Assembly: GCF_026626335.1 (NCBI RefSeq)
Contig: NZ_JAPNTZ010000007.1
Location: 310,001 to 374,000, forward strand
Length of the DNA: 64,000 nt
Direction of reading: 5' to 3'
Source: Paractinoplanes pyxinae
GTDB taxonomy: Bacteria; Actinomycetota; Actinomycetes; Mycobacteriales; Micromonosporaceae
Shown: piece by piece, positions 30,645 through 38,579 of the stretch
Position numbering within the stretch: the first letter of the stretch is position 1
Layout of the letters: each line of letters opens with the position of its first letter
Translations under genes and position numbers: made by a program
The notes under the pieces: model-generated
What the model saw: only the letters and a program-made list of their open reading frames with translations
What the model was told of the DNA's origin: nothing
Database searches by the model: none

Positions 30645-31574
30645 ATGGGACGGGTGCATCGTCGTCGCCTCGCCCCCGTTCTCGCCGTCGCTTCGGCCTT
30701 GTCGGCGTCGCTCGCCGCGTGTTCGAGCGAGCCCCCGGCGGCTTCCGCCCCGGCCACCCTGCCGCCGACCGCGAGCCCGGCCGCGCCGCCCTCGGCCGCC
30801 GGCTCGCCCACTGCCGCGCCCCTTCCGGGAGCCGCACCCGACCAGGCGTTCGCCGTGGAGACCCGCACGCTGCGGCTGACCCGCGGCGCCGACCGGCCCC
30901 TGCCCACCACCGTGTGGCTGCCGCAGGGCGACGGCCCGTTTCCGCTGATCCTGTTCAGCCACGGCCTGGGCGGGAAGCCCTCCGACTACCGCGAGCTGCT
31001 GACCACCTGGGCCCGCGCCGGCTTCGTGGTCGCCGCGCCCGCGTATCCGCACACCTCCGCCTCGGCGGCCGAGTTCAACGTGCTCGACGTGATCAACCAG
31101 CCCTCCGACGCCAGCTACGTGATCACCGAGACACTGGCCAAGCTGGGCGGCGCCGTCGACAAGTCGCGCATCGCCGCGGCCGGCCACTCCGCCGGCGGCG
31201 TGACCACCCTGGGCCTGTTCAGCGGCAACCGCGACACGCGTCTGCGGGCCGGTGTGGTGCTGGCCGGCCGCCAGATCCTGCCCCAGCCGTTCACCGGATC
31301 CGAAGCGCCGATGCTCTTCGTGCACGGCCGGAAGGACGCCACCGTCGCGTACGCCGATGGCCAGGCCGCCTACGCCGCGGTGCAGTGGCCCAAGGCCTTC
31401 CTGACCGTCACGGACGGCGGCCACGTCGCCTCCGGCCGCTCCCTCGACGTGATCGCCCGGACCAGTGCCGACTTCTGGCGCTGGACCCTCTACGGCGACG
31501 AGACCGCCCGCGACCGCCTCGAGCCGGACGCCGCCCGGGGCGGCCTGGCCACCCTGCAGGACCGGTTGGGCTGA
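30645..31574 (+). CDS. alpha/beta-hydrolase lipoprotein (dienelactone hydrolase/PAF-acetylhydrolase-like)
   Basis: A 309-residue secreted hydrolase. The signal peptide (RRRLAPVLAVASALSASL) ends in the lipobox LAAC, then a Pro/Ala-rich linker follows. The catalytic domain shows an oxyanion-type FSHGLGG, the nucleophile elbow GHSAGG, an acid-loop region HGRKDATV and the His in DGGHVASGR, so the full triad is present. It is probably an ester hydrolase anchored outside the cell; the substrate is unknown. An alternative start is GTG 30651, which still leaves the basic n-region. Confidence 0.83.
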   Translation: MGRVHRRRLAPVLAVASALSASLAACSSEPPAASAPATLPPTASPAAPPSAAGSPTAAPLPGAAPDQAFAVETRTLRLTRGADRPLPTTVWLPQGDGPFPLILFSHGLGGKPSDYRELLTTWARAGFVVAAPAYPHTSASAAEFNVLDVINQPSDASYVITETLAKLGGAVDKSRIAAAGHSAGGVTTLGLFSGNRDTRLRAGVVLAGRQILPQPFTGSEAPMLFVHGRKDATVAYADGQAAYAAVQWPKAFLTVTDGGHVASGRSLDVIARTSADFWRWTLYGDETARDRLEPDAARGGLATLQDRLG

Positions 31575-31582
31575 CCGCCGGG

Positions 31583-32533
31583 TCAGTGCAGGAAGTCGAT
31601 GGCCACCTTGCCGAAGATCTCCCCCGATTCCAGGCGCGCGAAGGCGTCGGCGATCGCGCTGAAGCCGTAGGTCGAGTCGATCACCGGACGCACGTCCCGC
31701 TCGACCAGGAAGTCGAGCAGCGCGGCCAGTTCGGGACCGGTGCCCATCGTGCTGCCGAGCAGTTCGAGCCGCATCGCGAACAGGCGGCGCAGATCCACAG
31801 TGGCCAGGTGGCCACCGGTCGCGCCGCACACCACGATGCGGGCGCCCGGGGCGCTGCACTTCATCGAATGGTCGAAGGTGGGCGCCCCGACCGACTCGAT
31901 GACCACGTCGACCCGTTCCGGCAGGCGGGCGCCCGGCTCGACGGCCGTCGCCCCCAGCTCGGCGATGCGCTCCCGCTTACCCGGGTCGCGACTGGTGACG
32001 TACACCCGCTTGCCCATCGCGACCGCGAGCACCACCGCGGCCGTGGACACCCCGCCGCCGGCACCCTGCACCAGCACGGCCGACGCGTACTCGACCCGGC
32101 CGCGCGTGGTCAGCATGTGGAAGGCGGTCAGCCAGGCCGTCGGCAGGCAGGCCGCGTCGAGGAACGACACCCCGGCCGGCTTGGGGATCAGATTCTCCGG
32201 CGGCACCGACACGCGCTCGGCCAGCGTGCCGGGGAACCGCTCGGAAAGCAGCGACAGGCCCCGCGGATCGGACTCGTCGGCCACCACCGGATAGACGACG
32301 ACCTCGTTGCCGTCCTGGTCGACGCCGGCCGCGTCGCAGCCGAGGATCATCGGCAGCCGGTCGGCGCGCAGACCCACGCCGCGCAGCGACCAGATGTCGT
32401 GCTGATTGAGCGACCCGGCCCGCACGTCGACCGTCACCCAGCCCTCGGGCGGGGTGCTCTCGGGCAGGTCGGCCACCCGCAGGGCGGAGCGGGGACTGGT
32501 CGGGTCTGAGGCTATGGCGTAGGCGGCGCGCAT
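31583..32533 (-). CDS. zinc-type-fold MDR oxidoreductase (quinone oxidoreductase-like)
   Basis: A 316-residue medium-chain dehydrogenase/reductase. The GroES-like N-terminal half has GSLNQHDIWSLRG and LGCDAAGVD. The Rossmann half has VLVQGAGGGVSTAAV (NAD(P)H binding) and VVCGATGG. The structural-zinc Cys cluster is absent, as in quinone oxidoreductases. It probably reduces quinones or enones with NADPH; the substrate is not defined. The ATG at 32533 gives the family length; further upstream in-frame codons have no similarity. Confidence 0.85.
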   Translation of the reverse strand: MRAAYAIASDPTSPRSALRVADLPESTPPEGWVTVDVRAGSLNQHDIWSLRGVGLRADRLPMILGCDAAGVDQDGNEVVVYPVVADESDPRGLSLLSERFPGTLAERVSVPPENLIPKPAGVSFLDAACLPTAWLTAFHMLTTRGRVEYASAVLVQGAGGGVSTAAVVLAVAMGKRVYVTSRDPGKRERIAELGATAVEPGARLPERVDVVIESVGAPTFDHSMKCSAPGARIVVCGATGGHLATVDLRRLFAMRLELLGSTMGTGPELAALLDFLVERDVRPVIDSTYGFSAIADAFARLESGEIFGKVAIDFLH

Positions 32534-32660
32534 AGCCACAGACCATAGTGGCCACTGCCGATCACTCGCCGGTTTTCCACAACGGCGCGTTATCCACAGG
32601 CCCACCACACGATCAAGCGCTTCCCCACGATAATGACCGGCGGGGGCTCCCCCAGGGAGG

Positions 32661-32739
32661 GTGGGCTCTGCGGGGTGGGCTCTGCGGGGTGGGCTCTGCG
32701 GGGTGGGCTCTGCGGGGTGGGCTCTGCGGGGTGGGCTCT
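32661..32739. repeat. 14-bp minisatellite (GTGGGCTCTGCGGG x 5.6)
   Basis: Five identical copies of GTGGGCTCTGCGGG (32661-32730) plus a 9-nt partial copy (32731-32739). The partial copy merges with the malic enzyme stop codon (TAG, minus strand 32740..32738). The array fills the space between the malic enzyme and the MDR oxidoreductase. The copies show no sequence drift, so it is young or actively homogenised. Confidence 0.95.
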
Positions 32740-33976
32740 AGCTGGGCAGCGTGGCCGACCGTTGAGCCGGCGGAACCGGAGCCGACCGCCTGGCCACTCC
32801 ATCAGCTTCTGCGGCAGCGGCCACGGCGGCGGCAACAGCGGGCGCCACGCGCGGGTCGAGCGGCGACGGCACGATCGCATCGGCGCTGAGCTCGTCGGTG
32901 ACCACCTCGGCGATCGCGTCGGCCGCGGCCACCTTCATGCGCTCGGTGATCGTGGTCGCTCGCACGTCCAGCGCACCCCGGAAGATGCCCGGGAACGCCA
33001 GCACGTTGTTGATCTGGTTGGGGAAGTCGCTGCGGCCGGTGGCCACGATCGCCGCGTACTTGTGAGCAATCGTGGGGTGCACCTCGGGGGTCGGGTTGGC
33101 CATCGCGAAGATGATGCCGCCGGGGGCCATGCCGGCCACCGCGCTCTCCTCGATCTGGCCGCCGGAGACGCCCACCAGCACGTCAGCCCCGATCAGGGCT
33201 TCGGTGATGCCACCCGTACGGCCGGAGAAGTTGGTCGTCGCCGCGAGTTCAGCCTTGATCGGCGTCAGGTCGCCCCGGTCGGCGTGGATGATGCCGCGCG
33301 AGTCGCAGATGATGACGTTGGCCCCCTGGACGCCGGCCGCGATGAGCATCTGAGTGATCGCGACCCCGGCCGCGCCCGCCCCGCTGATCACCACGCGCAG
33401 GTCGCCCAGCTGCCGGCCGAGTAGCTTGGCCGCGTTGCGCAGCGCGGCCAGCGTGACCACCGCGGTGCCGTGCTGGTCGTCGTGGAAGACCGGGATGTCG
33501 AGTTCGGCGTCGAGCCGGCGTTCGATCTCGAAGCAGCGCGGGGCGCTGATGTCCTCGAGGTTGATGCCGCCGAACGACGGCGCCATGGCCTTGACCGCGG
33601 CGATGATTCCTTCGACGTCCTGGGTGGCCAGGCAGATGGGGATGGAGTCGACGCCGCCGAACTGCTTGAACAGGATCGACTTGCCCTCCATGACCGGCAT
33701 CGCGGCCTGCGGGCCGATGTTGCCCAGGCCGAGCACGGCCGAGCCGTCGGTGACCACGGCGACCGTGTTGGCCGTCCACGTGTAGTCGGAGTAGAGCGAC
33801 GGGTCGTCGGCGATGGCCTCGCAGACCCGGGCCACGCCGGGGGTGTACGCCAGCGACAGGTGGTCGCGGCTGGCCAGCGGGACGGTCAGGCTGATCTCCA
33901 TCTTGCCGCGTTTGTGCAGCTCGAAGACGGGATCGGCGGCCAGGGCAGGGTCGAGCTCAAAGCTGAAGAAAGACAC
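32738..33976 (-). CDS. NAD(P)-dependent malic enzyme
   Basis: A 412-residue enzyme that decarboxylates malate to pyruvate with NAD(P)H production. Recognised stretches are LSLAYTPGVARVCEAI, VTDGSAVLGLGNIGP, FGGINLEDISAPRCFEIE (metal/substrate), PVFHDDQHGTAVVTLA, the nucleotide-binding VISGAGAAG and FAMANPTPEV. It is the short bacterial form. The last 20 residues (EADGVARRSAPVPPAQRS) look unconserved and abut the 14-bp minisatellite, so the C-terminus may have been altered by repeat growth. Cofactor preference is not evident. Confidence 0.95.
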   Translation of the reverse strand: MSFFSFELDPALAADPVFELHKRGKMEISLTVPLASRDHLSLAYTPGVARVCEAIADDPSLYSDYTWTANTVAVVTDGSAVLGLGNIGPQAAMPVMEGKSILFKQFGGVDSIPICLATQDVEGIIAAVKAMAPSFGGINLEDISAPRCFEIERRLDAELDIPVFHDDQHGTAVVTLAALRNAAKLLGRQLGDLRVVISGAGAAGVAITQMLIAAGVQGANVIICDSRGIIHADRGDLTPIKAELAATTNFSGRTGGITEALIGADVLVGVSGGQIEESAVAGMAPGGIIFAMANPTPEVHPTIAHKYAAIVATGRSDFPNQINNVLAFPGIFRGALDVRATTITERMKVAAADAIAEVVTDELSADAIVPSPLDPRVAPAVAAAVAAAAEADGVARRSAPVPPAQRSATLPS

Positions 33977-34120
33977 GGGGGCTCCAACGGCATCGGGGCG
34001 CGGATCGTCGGGGCGAGGCGGTCACGACGGCGAGTAGGGCGTGCGGACCGGAACGCGATGCGGGGATCACCCGTGAAACAGCAACCGCGAGGCGCGAGTG
34101 TGCGCCGCGGTGCTGCGACC

Positions 34121-34429
34121 CTAACCTAGCCGACCGAGGCGCGGGTAGTAGCGGAATAACACCGGGCCGATGACATCCGCCACCCCGTACGCCCGGCTGT
34201 CGTCCTCGATCAGCTGGTTGTCCCCCTGTATCCACCACCCGCCGTCCTGAGGCCTTACCGTGCGCTTCACGACCAGCAGGTCGGGCCGGGTGCGGAACCG
34301 GGCGACCACCACTGACCCCGCGCGTACCCGTCCGCCCCGGCGCACCACCAGGGCGTCGCCGTCGCGCAGGGTCGGCACCATGGACGGGCCTCGGACGAGC
34401 ACCGCGAACAGTGGCAGTTGCCATCTCAC
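34121..34429 (-). CDS. sodX: nickel-type superoxide dismutase maturation protease
   Basis: A 102-residue S26 (signal peptidase I-like) protease. It removes the propeptide of Ni-SOD so that the new N-terminal His can bind nickel. The catalytic Ser lies in RGPSMVPTL and the general-base Lys in VVKRTV; GDNQ and the C-terminal DVIGPVLFRYYP also fit. I place the start at GTG 34429, because GGAGG lies 9 nt upstream. The upstream in-frame ATG (34483) would add 18 polar residues and nearly remove the sodN promoter region. It is divergent from sodN, the expected partner. Confidence 0.88.
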   Translation of the reverse strand: MRWQLPLFAVLVRGPSMVPTLRDGDALVVRRGGRVRAGSVVVARFRTRPDLLVVKRTVRPQDGGWWIQGDNQLIEDDSRAYGVADVIGPVLFRYYPRLGRLG

Positions 34430-34515
34430 GGCATCAGTCCTCCGTCGCGTTACCGGGGCGGTGTAAGGGGTAGTGTCAACCACGGATCATCGCAAACTCT
34501 TATGGAGGAGTCCTG

Positions 34516-34920
34516 ATGCGACTTCCGCGTTTCCTCACGCCGCAGACCGTGGTCAGCGCTCACTGCGACCTGCCCTGTGGTGTCTACGACCCGGCCCAGG
34601 CCCGGATCGAGGCCGAGTCGGTCAAGGCCATTCAGGAGAAGTACCAGGCGAACACCGACCCCGAGTTCCGCACTCGCGCCATCATCATCAAGGAGCAGCG
34701 GGCCGAGCTGGTCAAGCACCACCTGTGGGTGCTCTGGACCGACTACTTCAAGCCCCCGCACTTCGAGAAGTACCCGAACCTGCACCAGCTGTTCAACGAG
34801 GCCACCAAGCTGGCCGGCGCCGCGGGCGCCAAGGGCTCGCTCGACCCGGCCGTGGGTGACCAGCTGCTCGGCAAGATCGAGGAGATCTCGAAGATCTTCT
34901 GGGAGACCAAGCAGGCCTGA
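34516..34920 (+). CDS. sodN: nickel superoxide dismutase
   Basis: A 134-residue precursor of Ni-SOD, which removes superoxide in the cytoplasm as a hexamer. The first 15 residues (MRLPRFLTPQTVVSA) are a propeptide. Cleavage should expose the nickel hook HCDLPCGVYDP, with His1, Cys2 and Cys6 as ligands. The remainder is the four-helix bundle (QAEKYQ-type helices, VKHHLWVLWTDYF). The start has GGAGGAG 6 nt upstream. It is divergent from sodX, with 86 bp between starts. Nickel-dependent Nur control is common for this gene, but I could not point to a Nur box. Confidence 0.97.
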   Translation: MRLPRFLTPQTVVSAHCDLPCGVYDPAQARIEAESVKAIQEKYQANTDPEFRTRAIIIKEQRAELVKHHLWVLWTDYFKPPHFEKYPNLHQLFNEATKLAGAAGAKGSLDPAVGDQLLGKIEEISKIFWETKQA

Positions 34921-34932
34921 GCGTCGCGAAAT

Positions 34933-34966
34933 ACGGCCGGTACGCCCACCCGGGCGTACCGGCCGT
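34933..34966 (+). terminator. sodN terminator
   Basis: A perfect 14-bp stem (34933-34946 with 34953-34966; arm ACGGCCGGTACGCC), extendable by one pair, lies 12 bp after the sodN stop. It is followed by GTTCGTTC. Confidence 0.85.
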
Positions 34967-35010
34967 GTTCGTTCAGCGACTAAAGTCTGTCTGCGGCAGG
35001 AGGAGGAACG

Positions 35011-35424
35011 GTGACTCAGGTGACGGACAGACATCCGGACCCGGCTATCGGCGACGACGTCGTGCTGCTGACCGTGCCCGCCGACGGCGGCTACCTGGGG
35101 GTTCTCCGCACGGCGACGGCCGGCCTGGCCGCGCGGCTGCACTTCGCGCTGGACGAGATCGAAGACCTGCGCATCGCGGTCGACGAGGCGTGCGCGATGC
35201 TGCTGGCCATCGCCACCCGCGGGGCCGAGCTCGACTGCCGGTTCGCCGTGACCGAGGACGCGCTGACCGTCGAGGTCACCGTGACGACCGTACGCGGGGC
35301 GAAGCTGCCGGCCGAGTCGTCGTTCGCGTGGAAGGTGCTCACCGCGCTCACCACGTCGGCCGCGGCCGAGGCCACCGGTCAGCGGGCCACGATCCGGCTG
35401 GTGACCCGGCGCACCGGGGCCTGA
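35011..35424 (+). CDS. RsbW/UsfX-like anti-sigma factor
   Basis: A 137-residue GHKL-type protein related to anti-SigF/SigB kinases. It has DEIEDLRIAVDEACAMLL in the N-box position and SSFAWKVLTALTT near the C-terminus, as in mycobacterial UsfX. The usual N-box Asn is replaced (EACAMLLAIA), which is also typical of the UsfX branch and questions full kinase activity. The GTG has AGGAGGAGG upstream. A sigma gene normally follows; here the next gene is a convergent GntR regulator, so the partner is elsewhere. Confidence 0.82.
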   Translation: MTQVTDRHPDPAIGDDVVLLTVPADGGYLGVLRTATAGLAARLHFALDEIEDLRIAVDEACAMLLAIATRGAELDCRFAVTEDALTVEVTVTTVRGAKLPAESSFAWKVLTALTTSAAAEATGQRATIRLVTRRTGA

Positions 35425-35430
35425 CCGGGC

Positions 35431-36123
35431 TCAGTGCAGCACGGCCGCGATGTAGTCCAGATGCTGGGCGGCGGCCCGGGTGGCCGATTCCGCGTCCCGC
35501 ATGAGCAGGCAGTCCAGGATCAGCCGGTGGTCGGCGTCGATCTGCCGCCAGTAGCCGGGCGGCAGGTTCTCGGTGACGTCCTCACCGAAGCTGGCGTGAT
35601 AGATCGGGCGGGCCACCAGCTCGAACAGCGGGTTCATCGTCGCCTTGGCGACGGCCGTGTGGAAGGCCGCGTGCGCCGCCAGCATCGTCTCCAGATCGTC
35701 GACGGCCGGGTCGAAGAAGGCGCCGCGGATCTCGGCCAGGTGCTCGTCGTCGCGGCGGACCGCGGCCAGGCCGGACGCCGGCACCTCGAGGGCCCGGCGC
35801 AGCTCGACCATGTCGGTCAGCCCCACGCCGGCCGAGTTCGAGAGCAGCGTGAAGCCGGTGGTGAGGGCATCCGCGAGCTGTTCGGCGTCGGGGTGGGCGA
35901 CGAAGCTGCCGCCGGTGACGCCGCGGGTCGTGACGATCAGATGCTGGCTGGCCAGCAGGCGCAAAGCCTCGCGCACGGTGCTGCGACTGACGCCGGTTCG
36001 GACGCACAGCTCCGGTTCGGGGGGCAGCCGTTCGCCGGGCTGGAGCCGCCCCGAAGTGATGTCCGCCCGTAGCTCGTCCGCCAGCAGCTGGTACGCGGGT
36101 GGGCGCACCGTAGATCCGGTCAC
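35431..36123 (-). CDS. GntR/FadR-family transcriptional regulator
   Basis: A 230-residue regulator. The N-terminal winged helix (about 8-75) has LADELRADITSGRLQPGERLP and VSRSTVREALRLLASQHL. The C-terminal all-helical FCD domain (about 95-225) has metal-ligand-type residues in AHAAFHTAV and ADHRLILDCL. FadR-type proteins sense small carboxylates or acyl-CoAs; the ligand here is unknown. The start is a GTG with GAGGG close upstream. The gene converges on the RsbW-like gene, with 6 bp between stops. Confidence 0.88.
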   Translation of the reverse strand: MTGSTVRPPAYQLLADELRADITSGRLQPGERLPPEPELCVRTGVSRSTVREALRLLASQHLIVTTRGVTGGSFVAHPDAEQLADALTTGFTLLSNSAGVGLTDMVELRRALEVPASGLAAVRRDDEHLAEIRGAFFDPAVDDLETMLAAHAAFHTAVAKATMNPLFELVARPIYHASFGEDVTENLPPGYWRQIDADHRLILDCLLMRDAESATRAAAQHLDYIAAVLH

Positions 36124-36161
36124 ACCCTCAGGGTAGGCCCTGGCCCGGCGAATGAGGGCAA

Positions 36162-36557
36162 TTAATCGATGCCGAGCGCTCTCGTGCTCGGCGGCAGCAC
36201 GATCAACAGGCCCACGAGCAGGCCGAGCGCCATCAGCACCAGGCCCAGCCAGGACGGGCCGACCTGCAGCAGGAATCCACCGGCGGCGATGGTGAACAGC
36301 TGCACCACGATGGCCGGGCCGCGGGCGCCGCGCTGCCGCCGGCCGAGGGCGCGGGCGACGAAGAAGACGGCCGCCACGCCGAGGGCAGCGAAGACGGTCA
36401 GCGCCACGGCCATCCCGACGTTGACCGACGAGCTCGTCAGATCGAGGACGATGAGGTAGATGGTGAGCCCGGCCAGCGCGGCGCACTCCAGATAGAGCAG
36501 CCGCACCGCCCACACCAGCGTCGAGGGCTTGTCAACGACTGACTTCTCACCGGTCAC
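36162..36557 (-). CDS. four-helix integral membrane protein
   Basis: A 131-residue protein with four hydrophobic helices: LYLECAALAGLTIYLIVLDL, VGMAVALTVFAALGVAAVFF, AIVVQLFTIAAGGFLLQVG and LGLVLMALGLLVGLLIVLPP. A basic loop (GRRQRGARG) sits after helix 2. No family could be named. The GTG start at 36557 is the first in-frame start after the divergent promoter region of the lipid kinase gene, whose start is 52 bp away. Its role is unknown. Confidence 0.68.
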   Translation of the reverse strand: MTGEKSVVDKPSTLVWAVRLLYLECAALAGLTIYLIVLDLTSSSVNVGMAVALTVFAALGVAAVFFVARALGRRQRGARGPAIVVQLFTIAAGGFLLQVGPSWLGLVLMALGLLVGLLIVLPPSTRALGID

Positions 36558-36609
36558 TCGTGCACCATACCGACAGTGTTTCGGGCGGCTCTTGGGTACA
36601 GTGCCGCGC

Positions 36610-37560
36610 ATGCGAGCGTTACTGCTGGTCAACCCCAAGGCCACGACGACCAGCGAGCGCAGCCGGGACGTCCTGGTCAGGGCGCTGCGCAGCGCGGTCG
36701 AGCTGTCGGTGGAGTACACGACCCGCCGGGGCCACGCCGCGACGCTGGCCCGCGCCGCCGCCGAGAGCGGGGTCGACGTGGTCGTGACGCTGGGCGGCGA
36801 CGGCACCGTCAACGAGGCGGTGAACGGGCTGATGACCGCCGAGGCCGTGCTCAGCGGGCTGACCGGCACGCGCGCTCAGGTGCTGCCCGCGCTCGCCGTG
36901 GTCCCGGGTGGTTCGACCAACGTCTTCGCCCGCGCGCTGGGTCTGCCGCGCGACTGGGTCGAGGGGGTCAGCGTGATTCTCGAGGGCCTGCGCGACGGGC
37001 GGCACCGCGTGATCGGCCTGGGCCGCGCGGACGACCGCTATTTCACCTTTGCCGCCGGCATGGGGCTGGACGCCGCCGTCGTACGCCGGGTCGAGCAGGC
37101 ACGCCTGCGGGGTCGCACCTCCACCCCCGGCCTCTACTTCCGCTCGATCGCCGGTCAGGTGCTCACCGGTGAGGACCGCAAATCACCGCCGCTGTCCATC
37201 GAGCGTCCCGGCGAGCCGGCCGAGCTCGACCTGGGCACGGTCATCGTGCAGAACACCGCGCCCTGGACCTACGTCGGCGACCGGGCGATCAACCCGAGCC
37301 CGGGCGCCTCGTTCGACCGCGGCCTCGACGTGATGGCCCTGCGCGGGCTCGACGTCGGCAAGACCGCGCGCACGCTGGCCCAGCTGGCCATGCGCAAGGG
37401 CGACCCGCACGGCAAGCACGTGCTGCATCTGCACGATCAGGACGAGTTCACGGTCGTGGCCGCCCGGCCCCAGCCGTTCCAGCTGGACGGCGACTATCTG
37501 GGCGAGCGGCAGAAGGTGCACTTCGTGTCCGTTTCCGAAGCGCTACGTGTGATCTGCTGA
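36610..37560 (+). CDS. diacylglycerol kinase-family lipid kinase
   Basis: A 316-residue DAGK catalytic-domain protein. It opens MRALLLVNPKATTTSERSRD, then the nucleotide-binding GGDGTVNEAVNG, the substrate-site VVPGGSTNVFARALG and the C-terminal half with FTFAAGMGLDAAVVRRVE. Such enzymes phosphorylate diacylglycerol or sphingoid/undecaprenol-type lipids using ATP, at the membrane face. The exact lipid is not predictable. The ATG follows GTGCCGCGC without a strong ribosome site. Confidence 0.88.
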   Translation: MRALLLVNPKATTTSERSRDVLVRALRSAVELSVEYTTRRGHAATLARAAAESGVDVVVTLGGDGTVNEAVNGLMTAEAVLSGLTGTRAQVLPALAVVPGGSTNVFARALGLPRDWVEGVSVILEGLRDGRHRVIGLGRADDRYFTFAAGMGLDAAVVRRVEQARLRGRTSTPGLYFRSIAGQVLTGEDRKSPPLSIERPGEPAELDLGTVIVQNTAPWTYVGDRAINPSPGASFDRGLDVMALRGLDVGKTARTLAQLAMRKGDPHGKHVLHLHDQDEFTVVAARPQPFQLDGDYLGERQKVHFVSVSEALRVIC

Positions 37561-37755
37561 TCGCCGGGTAGTCAAGCTCACGATCCGTTACAGAAACACG
37601 GTCAAAAGGTCGGCAGAAGGACCGGGACCGTACTACATTGATGGGAGCGTTGGTCAACCGGCTCTGGCGCAAGCCTCAGAACCGGACATAGAGGGCGTGA
37701 GCCAGCTCACCCGCCCGGAGAAACTTCGGGCGCTACCCTTGACATCGCACGAGTT

Positions 37756-37771
37756 CGTGAAAGCATTCACA
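37756..37771. promoter_or_regulatory. CRP/Cmr-type cAMP receptor protein site
   Basis: CGTGA-AAGCAT-TCACA matches the CRP consensus TGTGA-N6-TCACA at nine of ten fixed positions. It lies about 190 bp upstream of whiB1. In Mycobacterium tuberculosis whiB1 is a known target of the CRP protein Rv3676, which makes this assignment plausible. Confidence 0.65.
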
Positions 37772-37784
37772 AGCGATAAGAAGT

Positions 37785-37799
37785 AACCAGTTGCTGGTT
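37785..37799. repeat. perfect inverted repeat AACCAG-TTG-CTGGTT
   Basis: A 6-bp palindrome with a 3-bp spacer lies just downstream of the CRP-like site in the whiB1 leader. It is a candidate operator; WhiB1 is known to bind its own promoter in mycobacteria, but nothing here shows that this is the site. Confidence 0.4.
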
Positions 37800-37962
37800 G
37801 CGCGCGTTTCCAATCCAGAAGCGCCGAGCAGCATCAGTAACTACAAAAGCTTGCTACGCACGGCGAGCAGACGGGCACTCAGACGTCAGCCGCCATCGCG
37901 ACGCATAGGTAAACCAGTAACGCGATTCATTACCCCAGCCAGAAACAAGGAGTGTTGCCGCC

Positions 37963-38217
37963 ATGGACTGGCGTCACGATGCGATCTGCCGCGACGAGGA
38001 CCCGGAGCTGTTCTTCCCGATCGGGACGTCCGGCCCCGCGCTCCTGCAGGTCGAGCAGGCCAAGGCCGTGTGCCGGCGGTGTCCCGTGACTTCCGACTGC
38101 CTCACGTGGGCACTCGAGTCCGGTCAGGACGCCGGCGTCTGGGGCGGGATGAGCGAAGACGAGCGGCGCGCAGTGAAGCGTCGCGGCGGCCTGCGGGTCG
38201 GCGCTCCTACCGCCTGA
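37963..38217 (+). CDS. whiB1: WhiB1/WblE transcriptional regulator
   Basis: An 84-residue Fe-S protein. The four cluster Cys are in place (C9, then CRRCPVTSDC spaced C-x27-C-x2-C-x5-C), followed by the turn GVWGGMSEDERRA and a basic C-terminus (VKRRGG). The N-terminus MDWRHDAICRDEDPELFFPIG is nearly diagnostic of WhiB1/WblE, an essential NO-responsive regulator that binds the primary sigma factor. It is monocistronic, with a long leader upstream and a terminator directly downstream. Confidence 0.95.
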   Translation: MDWRHDAICRDEDPELFFPIGTSGPALLQVEQAKAVCRRCPVTSDCLTWALESGQDAGVWGGMSEDERRAVKRRGGLRVGAPTA

Positions 38218-38239
38218 ACCAATCCCCTCACAGCATTTG

Positions 38240-38266
38240 CGCCCCGGGCCGTTCGGCACCGGGGCG
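38240..38266 (+). terminator. whiB1 terminator
   Basis: Stem CGCCCCGG/CCGGGGCG (38240-38247 with 38259-38266) with an inner GCCG/CGGC pairing and one bulged A, followed by TCTTGCTGTTT. It lies 22 bp after the whiB1 stop. Confidence 0.85.
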
Positions 38267-38579
38267 TCTTGCTGTTTCCGTGCGATTACTGAGCGCGCCG
38301 GTTCCTGAGAGCTTCCCGAGAGGTTCGCCGAACGCGTTAATGCGATCACTTTCGGTTTCATCGAGAATCCGCGAAATGATCTCGAAATTGCGCGCCGCGA
38401 CTTATGGTCCACATTCCCCTCACCATCGGTCAGTCCTCTGCGGAGAGCGCCGAGCGCGCAACTGGTGGTGACGGTGCGTTGCCAAGAACCCCGCATCCGC
38501 CCGCTGAGTGGCGCAAAACACGGATCGGGCAGCACCGGATCGGGTGAATCGGCCGGGAAAGAAGCGCGAAACGAGGGGA
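38267..38579. other. intergenic stretch without recognised gene
   Basis: 313 bp between the whiB1 terminator and the end of the CbiX-like gene. Open frames here show no coding character or family similarity. An imperfect palindrome around 38357-38388 (TCATCGAGAATCC then GAAATGATCTCGA) is the only structure noticed. Confidence 0.5.

Larger units (their letters stand above)
37561..37962 (+). promoter_or_regulatory. long upstream region of whiB1
   Basis: 402 bp without a gene and less GC-rich than its surroundings. It holds a TTGACA (37739-37744) as a candidate -35, the CRP-like palindrome 37756-37771 and the inverted repeat 37785-37799. A possible -10 (TACATT) lies near 37634. The ribosome site AAGGAG is 10 nt before the whiB1 ATG. 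The transcript leader is probably 150 nt or longer. Confidence 0.6.
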
